Part shown: positions 1 through 6,293 of the stretch, piece by piece
How positions within the stretch are numbered: the stretch's first letter is position 1
How the letters are laid out: every line of letters begins with the position of its first letter
From: an uncultured Clostridia bacterium
GTDB lineage: Bacteria > Bacillota > Clostridia > UBA1381
Direction of reading: 5' to 3'
Assembly (NCBI GenBank): GCA_934454745.1
Contig: CAKSGP010000046.1
Coordinates: forward strand, 1-8,359
Length of the DNA stretch: 8,359 nucleotides
Position numbers and translations under genes: made by a program
The notes under the pieces: model-generated
The model's database searches: none
Told to the model about the DNA's origin: nothing
The model's input: only the letters and a program-made list of their open reading frames with translations

Positions 1-80
1 TTCGCCTTTCACGCCATTCATCTTTTTGCTTTTTTATACCGTATTTTGGACTTTACACATAATTTGAAGAAGAACCCATG
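1..80. other. Unassigned left flank, unrelated to the upstream part of the intact MBL gene
   Basis: These 80 bases precede the point where the first copy of the duplicated block begins. The corresponding position in the intact copy (before 3779) is coding sequence of the MBL gene, and the two do not resemble each other. One plus-strand frame is open from base 1 to a TGA at 79-81, but its 26 codons resemble nothing I know. A short minus-strand frame (about bases 1-45, charged residues ending in DEWRERR) is also open. No gene, RNA or promoter can be supported here. It may be the edge of a different locus or mobile element joined to the duplication. Confidence 0.4.
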
Positions 81-1517
81 AAAGCGGGAAAAGATTATCC
101 GTATGAAGATATTTTTTACAACTGTCCTTTTACTGTTTATGATACATATCGCTATGACCGGATTTGCCGCAATGCTATGAATAATTATTCTGCGGTTAAA
201 ATTAAAGCGCACAGCGGTATGAAATTCTCTTTTAGCGGTATGGATTTTGAAGTTTTACATACTCCAGATGATGATATGCCATCGGTTTATACTAATCAAA
301 ATGATGCTTCGTTGGTTATAAAGAATTCTTATTGTGGCTCAACTATCCTGTGGTTGGGAGATATGGGTGTACTGCCGGGCAACTCTTGTATGCAAATGTA
401 TCCCAACTATATTAAATGTGACGCGGTGCAGGTATCCCATCACGGTTGGGGTTCGGCCTCTAAAGAATTTTTTGAGTTGCAGGAACCCAAAATACTATTT
501 TGGAATAATTCCGAGTTCGGATTTCGCTATGCAGATAAAAATCAAGGCTATGGGAAAACCGAATCAAGCACAATACTTTATAATATGCCGAGTGTTAAAA
601 AGAATTATTTTTGCAACACAATAAAAATGCAGTATGTTGATTTGCCGTTTTCAATAAAGGAAAAAGGTATCGAAATATGCGAAAATGTGCTTATACCATC
701 TTCAACATCGGATTCGGCATTTATAATACGACTCAAAAACGGTAAGCTTATTATAATTAACGGCGGTTGCAGGCGTGAAATGCAAAATAGATATGGGAAA
801 GCAGCTTTAGCAAAAGAGTTTTATGAAGAACTGAAAAGAATTTCGGGCACGGAAACCGTTTTTGTAGTTGCATGGTTGCTTACGGATATGAACCCGGATA
901 ATAACTGTTTTCTTTCGGAATTTTGTGCTCAGGAATATAATGACAGGATAAAAATAGAGAACTGTATTTACAATTTTCCTGATACCGATTTATTTGATTT
1001 TAACGCAGATAAGGCTGAAATATTAAGTTTCAGAGATGAAATTTGCTCGTTAAACAGTAATCATATTATACCGGAGAACGGAGCAAAAATCGAATTTGAA
1101 GATTTTAGCATAAAGCCTATTTATACACCGAAAGGTAAAAAATTCACCTCTTTAAGAGATGCAACTACCGTATATGTGATTGATATTTTAGATAAAAAGA
1201 TTATTTTTACCGGAAATATGAATGATCGAATAAGCAGAGAAATTATCAATTATGATAAAGAACTTAAATGCGATATTGTTCAGATAGCAAATCACGGATA
1301 TGACGATGGCGGAGTATTGGAATTTTATAAGCGCTGCAATGCGGATTACAATATTTGGAACTGCTCGGAATATGCGTACAGATTTTTCAGTCCTGATATG
1401 GGATATGGAAAAACTGAGGTGAGTACTGAAATATACAACAGTGTAAAAAGTCAAAATAATTATTTTTGCAACAAGATAACTCCAAATATAATTGTGTTAA
1501 GTAAAGGAGACAATTAA
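78..1517 (+). CDS. N-terminally truncated tandem MBL-fold protein (broken copy 1)
   Basis: This 479-residue reading frame matches residues 255-732 of the intact MBL protein at 3017-5215, plus a new initiator Met. The break falls inside the first MBL domain. The IIDGG strand and the H-x-H-x-D-H metal motif are therefore missing, and only the later ligand region (D95 in GDMG, H121-H122 in SHHG) and the degenerate second domain remain. The ATG at 78 is created by the junction: the intact gene reads CAT GAA AAA here, while this copy reads CCC ATG AAA. An in-frame TAA at 60-62 rules out a longer start, and only a weak purine run (GAAGAAG) lies upstream. It is probably non-functional as a hydrolase, and I treat it as a gene remnant that happens to stay open. 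Confidence 0.75.
   Translation: MKAGKDYPYEDIFYNCPFTVYDTYRYDRICRNAMNNYSAVKIKAHSGMKFSFSGMDFEVLHTPDDDMPSVYTNQNDASLVIKNSYCGSTILWLGDMGVLPGNSCMQMYPNYIKCDAVQVSHHGWGSASKEFFELQEPKILFWNNSEFGFRYADKNQGYGKTESSTILYNMPSVKKNYFCNTIKMQYVDLPFSIKEKGIEICENVLIPSSTSDSAFIIRLKNGKLIIINGGCRREMQNRYGKAALAKEFYEELKRISGTETVFVVAWLLTDMNPDNNCFLSEFCAQEYNDRIKIENCIYNFPDTDLFDFNADKAEILSFRDEICSLNSNHIIPENGAKIEFEDFSIKPIYTPKGKKFTSLRDATTVYVIDILDKKIIFTGNMNDRISREIINYDKELKCDIVQIANHGYDDGGVLEFYKRCNADYNIWNCSEYAYRFFSPDMGYGKTEVSTEIYNSVKSQNNYFCNKITPNIIVLSKGDN
1503..1509 (+). promoter_or_regulatory. Shine-Dalgarno site AAAGGAG embedded in the end of the MBL gene (copy 1)
   Basis: AAAGGAG lies within the last sense codons of the MBL gene, 9 nt before the ATG at 1519. 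It decides the phosphoesterase start over the internal Met12, which has no such site. Embedding implies that the two genes are translated from one message. Confidence 0.75.
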
Positions 1518-1518
1518 A

Positions 1519-2595
1519 ATGAAAACTGAAACTATAAAAAAAGATAGTGATATGCTTACATTTACTCTTTTTTCGGATTTGCATTATAAAGAGGAAATGT
1601 ATATAGCCGGTGTTCAAGATATGGAAAGTATATTGAAAAGAGCAGCGGAAAGCGGTTCTGACTTTATAATACACGGCGGAGATTTCTGCAATGATTATGT
1701 AGGCTCGCCGGAAATAACAAATGTTTATCTCAAAAACAAATACAATATTCCTGCATACGGTATTTACGGGAATCATGAACTTGAGACAAACGGAAATACG
1801 ATGAGCGTGGTCACGCCGCTCCTTACAAACCGTCCCGATAGTGTTGTGTGGGGAACAAAGAGCGGAAAAATTGAGGACGGCACGGTAGGATATTATTATT
1901 TTGATATTAAAGGTTTCAGAATAGTATGCACAGATACAAACTATTCCGTAAATCCAAAAACAAAAAAATATGAACATAACGCACCTGCAAGTTGGGGCCC
2001 TCCGAATGGCAATTTCCCGTATAATTGTCTTGGGAAAGAGCAATTGCAATGGCTTGAGAATGTTCTTACAGACGCAGCACATAAGCATATTAACTGCATA
2101 ATAATGAGCCACGACAGTTATTCGGGAGTGTGGGATTCGTCCCCCGACTGTGAAAAGGTTCGGGAAATATTTAAAAAGGTAAACGGAATTTCGGATAAAA
2201 CCGTAATTGCGGCAATAAACGGTCATTACCACAGAAATTGTTCGGCGGTAAAGGACAATATTTACTACCTTAATATCAATTCCGTATTTAACGGAGTATG
2301 GCGTGTTGCCGATGGTCAGCACTATGTTGACGGTCAGGTGTTCGACTTTACAAAATATAATGCTGTCGGAGACCCTATAGAGACATATCGGCGCAATATA
2401 TTTGAGCTTTGGCAGGCAAAGAATACATATTTTTACGAAGAACCGCTCAGCGCGATTGTAAAAATAACCCGCAATGGCTTAATAGAGATTGACGGTTCGG
2501 AGACGACATGGAGATATAATGTTGTTCCGGAGCTTTCGGTCCAGGATATGAGAAGAAATCCCAAAATTACGAGCGAGGTTGTAACGCTTAAATGA
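1519..2595 (+). CDS. Calcineurin-like metallophosphoesterase (copy 1)
   Basis: This 358-residue protein is identical to the one at 5217-6293. It is the only gene that is complete in both copies. The full set of binuclear-metal motifs is present: D20-x-H22, G54-D55, G84-N85-H86-E87, H198 and G235-H236-Y237-H238. If transcribed, it would give a second dose of active enzyme. Its partners in this copy are both broken (MBL at the 5' side, transporter at the 3' side), so a role in the original pathway would depend on the intact copy downstream. Any transcription would have to come from upstream of the window or from cryptic sites, because the normal operon leader was lost with the MBL 5' end. Confidence 0.9.
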   Translation: MKTETIKKDSDMLTFTLFSDLHYKEEMYIAGVQDMESILKRAAESGSDFIIHGGDFCNDYVGSPEITNVYLKNKYNIPAYGIYGNHELETNGNTMSVVTPLLTNRPDSVVWGTKSGKIEDGTVGYYYFDIKGFRIVCTDTNYSVNPKTKKYEHNAPASWGPPNGNFPYNCLGKEQLQWLENVLTDAAHKHINCIIMSHDSYSGVWDSSPDCEKVREIFKKVNGISDKTVIAAINGHYHRNCSAVKDNIYYLNINSVFNGVWRVADGQHYVDGQVFDFTKYNAVGDPIETYRRNIFELWQAKNTYFYEEPLSAIVKITRNGLIEIDGSETTWRYNVVPELSVQDMRRNPKITSEVVTLK

Positions 2596-2873
2596 ACAGA
2601 GAAAATAAATCAATAATTGCGGGTTTTAAGCCTAATACGGTTATGTTTTTGTTTTCGCTTATTTATTTTGTAAGTTATTTGACCAGAATAAATTATGCAG
2701 CGGTAATATCCGAAATTATTACCGAAGGACTTACGGGTAAAACGGGCGGAAAACTCAAAGAAATATGCGATATATGCGTATGTGTGCCCGAAACCGAAAC
2801 ATTTAAAGTGCAGGAATTACACTTGCCCGTATACCATTACCTTTGCGCAAGGGTTGAGAAAGAACTGTTTTAA
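2592..2873 (+). CDS. Chimeric ORF: OPA transporter N-terminus fused to SIS-isomerase C-terminus
   Basis: The 93-residue frame starts with residues 1-45 of the transporter encoded at 6290-7504: the first membrane segment and the R32 position in YLTRINY. It then changes without a frameshift into a different protein family. Residues 46-93 read GLTGKTGGKLKE, then QELHLPVYH, and end in EKELF. This is the pattern of the C-terminus of GmhA-like sedoheptulose-7-phosphate isomerases. One membrane helix joined to a fragment of a soluble isomerase has no evident function. The start overlaps the phosphoesterase stop (ATGA), as in the intact operon. The in-frame join may be chance (one in three). Confidence 0.75.
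   Translation: MNRENKSIIAGFKPNTVMFLFSLIYFVSYLTRINYAAVISEIITEGLTGKTGGKLKEICDICVCVPETETFKVQELHLPVYHYLCARVEKELF
2727..2873 (+). pseudogene. 3' fragment of a GmhA-like SIS-domain phosphosugar isomerase gene
   Basis: The last ~47 codons resemble the end of GmhA, which isomerises D-sedoheptulose 7-phosphate. The visible markers are the TGKTGG loop, the run CDICVCVP ahead of a TETFKVQELH segment, and a VYH whose His aligns with the catalytic His180 of E. coli GmhA (VIH near its C-terminus). The rest of the gene, including the SIS substrate-binding part and the catalytic Glu, is absent. SIS-domain relatives in Clostridia can act on other sugar phosphates, so the exact substrate is open. The fragment is followed 37 nt later by a kinase-like start, which looks like a natural operon pair. 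Confidence 0.7.
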
Positions 2874-2910
2874 TGAAGAAAACCTTAATAATTGAAACGA
2901 AGAAATCTAT

Positions 2911-2949
2911 TTGAAAATACTTACTTTCGGCTCTTGCAATATAGATGCG
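2911..2949 (+). pseudogene. 5' remnant of a PfkB-family sugar kinase gene
   Basis: Starting at a TTG, 13 codons read MKILTFGSCNIDA and are then ended by TAG at 2950. The pattern MKIL-x-FGS-x-NID is the typical N-terminus of ribokinase/PfkB-family kinases, where the Asp of N-x-D contacts the sugar. An upstream in-frame stop (2893-2895) supports a start near here. It lies 37 nt after the isomerase tail, as expected for an isomerase-kinase operon. The similarity then ends, and the following bases belong to the leader of the MBL gene. The piece is very short, so this rests on motif recognition only. Confidence 0.5.
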
Positions 2950-3004
2950 TAGCTTTAGTGAATATTATTGAGATAAAATAATTGTTTCTTTGGAAAAAGA
3001 ATAG

Positions 3005-3009
3005 AAAGG
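3005..3009 (+). promoter_or_regulatory. Ribosome binding site AAAGG of the intact MBL gene
   Basis: AAAGG lies 7 nt before the GTG at 3017 and 10 nt before the ATG at 3020, so both codons are plausible starts. The ATG is the better codon; the GTG has the more usual spacing. The leader from about 2950 to 3016 is AT-rich, and I see no convincing -35/-10 pair or riboswitch in it. Confidence 0.5.
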
Positions 3010-3016
3010 TTCTTGT

Positions 3017-5215
3017 GTGATGAATGCTGAAAATATTGGTACGACGAAAAAAGGAATATATATTATTGAAAATAACTCTACAAAATTTGCCGAAAATGTT
3101 CCTGAGTTTTGCGGCGGCGAAACAATCGGTGTTTATGCGGGTGGGGATCATAGTTTTATTGTCTGCATAAATAATGCCTCGACAGAGGATTTAAACGAGT
3201 ATATTGTTAAACTTGAAAATGAAGGCTACAAAAGATGTTTTTCAAACACAATAGAAAACAACATATTTTATTCTTATCAAAATGGGAAAAATATTATTTA
3301 TGTATATCGCATTGATACATTGAATTCAGTAAAACTGATAGCCGAGCCATATTACAGTTTTGCTTATTCTGAGAATGAGAAAAACACGGTGACACCGGCA
3401 ATAATTACAAGCTCAGTGTGCGACAGGAATTATTATATACACTTGCCGGACAATAGGCTTGTAATTATTGACGGCGGGTGGCGTATTGAGGATTGGTCGC
3501 GTTATGAGCCTTATGAGCTTATAAATGGTATGTATGAGGAAATGAAAGAAATCTGCGGTTCGGAGAAAGAAGTAATAGTTCCGCTGTGGATATTAACACA
3601 TGCTCATACCGACCATTGCAGGGTTCTTGAATATTTATACCGTATGCCGTTTGCGGATAGTATAAAAATAGAACGCATACTTTTTAATTTTCCGGACGAG
3701 TCAAACTTATGTGAAACTGAAAAAATTCCGGATGAGAAGCTTGAAGAGGAACGGAATAATTTTCGTTGCTGGCATGAAAAAGCGGGAAAAGATTATCCGT
3801 ATGAAGATATTTTTTACAACTGTCCTTTTACTGTTTATGATACATATCGCTATGACCGGATTTGCCGCAATGCTATGAATAATTATTCTGCGGTTAAAAT
3901 TAAAGCGCACAGCGGTATGAAATTCTCTTTTAGCGGTATGGATTTTGAAGTTTTACATACTCCAGATGATGATATGCCATCGGTTTATACTAATCAAAAT
4001 GATGCTTCGTTGGTTATAAAGAATTCTTATTGTGGCTCAACTATCCTGTGGTTGGGAGATATGGGTGTACTGCCGGGCAACTCTTGTATGCAAATGTATC
4101 CCAACTATATTAAATGTGACGCGGTGCAGGTATCCCATCACGGTTGGGGTTCGGCCTCTAAAGAATTTTTTGAGTTGCAGGAACCCAAAATACTATTTTG
4201 GAATAATTCCGAGTTCGGATTTCGCTATGCAGATAAAAATCAAGGCTATGGGAAAACCGAATCAAGCACAATACTTTATAATATGCCGAGTGTTAAAAAG
4301 AATTATTTTTGCAACACAATAAAAATGCAGTATGTTGATTTGCCGTTTTCAATAAAGGAAAAAGGTATCGAAATATGCGAAAATGTGCTTATACCATCTT
4401 CAACATCGGATTCGGCATTTATAATACGACTCAAAAACGGTAAGCTTATTATAATTAACGGCGGTTGCAGGCGTGAAATGCAAAATAGATATGGGAAAGC
4501 AGCTTTAGCAAAAGAGTTTTATGAAGAACTGAAAAGAATTTCGGGCACGGAAACCGTTTTTGTAGTTGCATGGTTGCTTACGGATATGAACCCGGATAAT
4601 AACTGTTTTCTTTCGGAATTTTGTGCTCAGGAATATAATGACAGGATAAAAATAGAGAACTGTATTTACAATTTTCCTGATACCGATTTATTTGATTTTA
4701 ACGCAGATAAGGCTGAAATATTAAGTTTCAGAGATGAAATTTGCTCGTTAAACAGTAATCATATTATACCGGAGAACGGAGCAAAAATCGAATTTGAAGA
4801 TTTTAGCATAAAGCCTATTTATACACCGAAAGGTAAAAAATTCACCTCTTTAAGAGATGCAACTACCGTATATGTGATTGATATTTTAGATAAAAAGATT
4901 ATTTTTACCGGAAATATGAATGATCGAATAAGCAGAGAAATTATCAATTATGATAAAGAACTTAAATGCGATATTGTTCAGATAGCAAATCACGGATATG
5001 ACGATGGCGGAGTATTGGAATTTTATAAGCGCTGCAATGCGGATTACAATATTTGGAACTGCTCGGAATATGCGTACAGATTTTTCAGTCCTGATATGGG
5101 ATATGGAAAAACTGAGGTGAGTACTGAAATATACAACAGTGTAAAAAGTCAAAATAATTATTTTTGCAACAAGATAACTCCAAATATAATTGTGTTAAGT
5201 AAAGGAGACAATTAA
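3017..5215 (+). CDS. Two-domain MBL-fold protein, active domain plus degenerate domain
   Basis: The product has 732 residues from GTG 3017 (731 from ATG 3020). Residues ~1-125 form an alpha/beta N-terminal region. Residues ~135-435 are an MBL domain of the ComEC-like kind: IIDGG (D152), T-H195-A-H197-T-D199-H200, GDMG (D348) and SHHG (H374-H375). Residues ~445-732 repeat the same layout: INGG (N481), T-D523-M-N525-P-D527-N528-N529, TGNMN (N633) and ANHG (N658-H659). Each domain closes with YGKTE (Y411, Y696) followed by NYFC. The first domain can bind a two-metal centre; the second has lost most ligands and is probably structural or substrate-binding. No signal peptide or membrane segment is seen, so it is likely cytoplasmic. 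It heads the operon, with 1 nt before the phosphoesterase. The substrate is unknown; a phosphoester is inferred from context. Confidence 0.9.
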   Translation: MMNAENIGTTKKGIYIIENNSTKFAENVPEFCGGETIGVYAGGDHSFIVCINNASTEDLNEYIVKLENEGYKRCFSNTIENNIFYSYQNGKNIIYVYRIDTLNSVKLIAEPYYSFAYSENEKNTVTPAIITSSVCDRNYYIHLPDNRLVIIDGGWRIEDWSRYEPYELINGMYEEMKEICGSEKEVIVPLWILTHAHTDHCRVLEYLYRMPFADSIKIERILFNFPDESNLCETEKIPDEKLEEERNNFRCWHEKAGKDYPYEDIFYNCPFTVYDTYRYDRICRNAMNNYSAVKIKAHSGMKFSFSGMDFEVLHTPDDDMPSVYTNQNDASLVIKNSYCGSTILWLGDMGVLPGNSCMQMYPNYIKCDAVQVSHHGWGSASKEFFELQEPKILFWNNSEFGFRYADKNQGYGKTESSTILYNMPSVKKNYFCNTIKMQYVDLPFSIKEKGIEICENVLIPSSTSDSAFIIRLKNGKLIIINGGCRREMQNRYGKAALAKEFYEELKRISGTETVFVVAWLLTDMNPDNNCFLSEFCAQEYNDRIKIENCIYNFPDTDLFDFNADKAEILSFRDEICSLNSNHIIPENGAKIEFEDFSIKPIYTPKGKKFTSLRDATTVYVIDILDKKIIFTGNMNDRISREIINYDKELKCDIVQIANHGYDDGGVLEFYKRCNADYNIWNCSEYAYRFFSPDMGYGKTEVSTEIYNSVKSQNNYFCNKITPNIIVLSKGDN
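5201..5207 (+). promoter_or_regulatory. Shine-Dalgarno site AAAGGAG embedded in the end of the MBL gene (copy 2)
   Basis: AAAGGAG overlaps the Lys-Gly-Asp codons at the MBL C-terminus and stands 9 nt before the phosphoesterase ATG at 5217. Ribosomes ending the MBL gene stop right at the next start, so the two products are likely coupled. Confidence 0.75.
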
Positions 5216-5216
5216 A

Positions 5217-6293
5217 ATGAAAACTGAAACTATAAAAAAAGATAGTGATATGCTTACATTTACTCTTTTTTCGGATTTGCATTATAAAGAGGAAATGTAT
5301 ATAGCCGGTGTTCAAGATATGGAAAGTATATTGAAAAGAGCAGCGGAAAGCGGTTCTGACTTTATAATACACGGCGGAGATTTCTGCAATGATTATGTAG
5401 GCTCGCCGGAAATAACAAATGTTTATCTCAAAAACAAATACAATATTCCTGCATACGGTATTTACGGGAATCATGAACTTGAGACAAACGGAAATACGAT
5501 GAGCGTGGTCACGCCGCTCCTTACAAACCGTCCCGATAGTGTTGTGTGGGGAACAAAGAGCGGAAAAATTGAGGACGGCACGGTAGGATATTATTATTTT
5601 GATATTAAAGGTTTCAGAATAGTATGCACAGATACAAACTATTCCGTAAATCCAAAAACAAAAAAATATGAACATAACGCACCTGCAAGTTGGGGCCCTC
5701 CGAATGGCAATTTCCCGTATAATTGTCTTGGGAAAGAGCAATTGCAATGGCTTGAGAATGTTCTTACAGACGCAGCACATAAGCATATTAACTGCATAAT
5801 AATGAGCCACGACAGTTATTCGGGAGTGTGGGATTCGTCCCCCGACTGTGAAAAGGTTCGGGAAATATTTAAAAAGGTAAACGGAATTTCGGATAAAACC
5901 GTAATTGCGGCAATAAACGGTCATTACCACAGAAATTGTTCGGCGGTAAAGGACAATATTTACTACCTTAATATCAATTCCGTATTTAACGGAGTATGGC
6001 GTGTTGCCGATGGTCAGCACTATGTTGACGGTCAGGTGTTCGACTTTACAAAATATAATGCTGTCGGAGACCCTATAGAGACATATCGGCGCAATATATT
6101 TGAGCTTTGGCAGGCAAAGAATACATATTTTTACGAAGAACCGCTCAGCGCGATTGTAAAAATAACCCGCAATGGCTTAATAGAGATTGACGGTTCGGAG
6201 ACGACATGGAGATATAATGTTGTTCCGGAGCTTTCGGTCCAGGATATGAGAAGAAATCCCAAAATTACGAGCGAGGTTGTAACGCTTAAATGA
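5217..6293 (+). CDS. Calcineurin-like metallophosphoesterase
   Basis: The 358-residue enzyme carries the complete motif set of the family in order: D20-L-H22 (after a beta strand TFTLFS), G54-D55, GNHE (N85-H86), H198 in MSHDS and G235-H236-Y237-H238. These residues hold two metal ions that activate water against a phosphate ester. Residues ~13-275 hold the catalytic core, and ~280-358 form a C-terminal extension. There is no signal peptide, so it acts in the cytoplasm, which fits hydrolysis of something brought in by the transporter encoded next. Its stop overlaps the transporter start by 4 nt. Family members cleave phosphomonoesters, phosphodiesters, cyclic nucleotides or nucleotides; the sequence does not show which applies here. 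Confidence 0.9.
   Translation: MKTETIKKDSDMLTFTLFSDLHYKEEMYIAGVQDMESILKRAAESGSDFIIHGGDFCNDYVGSPEITNVYLKNKYNIPAYGIYGNHELETNGNTMSVVTPLLTNRPDSVVWGTKSGKIEDGTVGYYYFDIKGFRIVCTDTNYSVNPKTKKYEHNAPASWGPPNGNFPYNCLGKEQLQWLENVLTDAAHKHINCIIMSHDSYSGVWDSSPDCEKVREIFKKVNGISDKTVIAAINGHYHRNCSAVKDNIYYLNINSVFNGVWRVADGQHYVDGQVFDFTKYNAVGDPIETYRRNIFELWQAKNTYFYEEPLSAIVKITRNGLIEIDGSETTWRYNVVPELSVQDMRRNPKITSEVVTLK

Larger units (their letters stand above)
81..2725 (+). repeat. Direct repeat copy 1 of a 2645-bp block
   Basis: The block matches 3779-6423 at a constant offset of 3698. I found no mismatch in the stretches compared, and translations agree throughout in both sense and antisense frames, which leaves almost no room for silent changes. 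It holds the MBL 3' part, the whole phosphoesterase gene and the first 134 bases of the transporter gene. The left edge is fixed by the divergence at 80 (G) versus 3778 (A). The right edge is fixed by 2726 (A) versus 6424 (G). Confidence 0.95.

Noticed and set aside
334..624. Plus-strand 96-codon frame inside the MBL gene, repeated at 4032-4322
   Set aside because: It is a shifted frame within a gene that has clear family motifs, so it is a shadow.
1387..2322. Long minus-strand open frame (311 codons) opposite the phosphoesterase gene, repeated at 5085-6020
   Set aside because: It lies entirely antisense to well-supported genes, has no ribosome site or recognisable domain, and owes its length to the AT-rich codon pattern of the sense strand.
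2873..2914. Thirteen-residue peptide frame starting at the TAATG after the isomerase tail
   Set aside because: It is very short and overlaps the more recognisable kinase start; there is no sign of an attenuator or leader-peptide structure.
2950..3016. Possible sigma-70 promoter in the leader of the intact MBL gene (GATAAAAT at about 2974)
   Set aside because: A -10-like AT run exists, but no acceptable -35 hexamer stands at 16-18 nt, and AT-rich leaders give such runs by chance.
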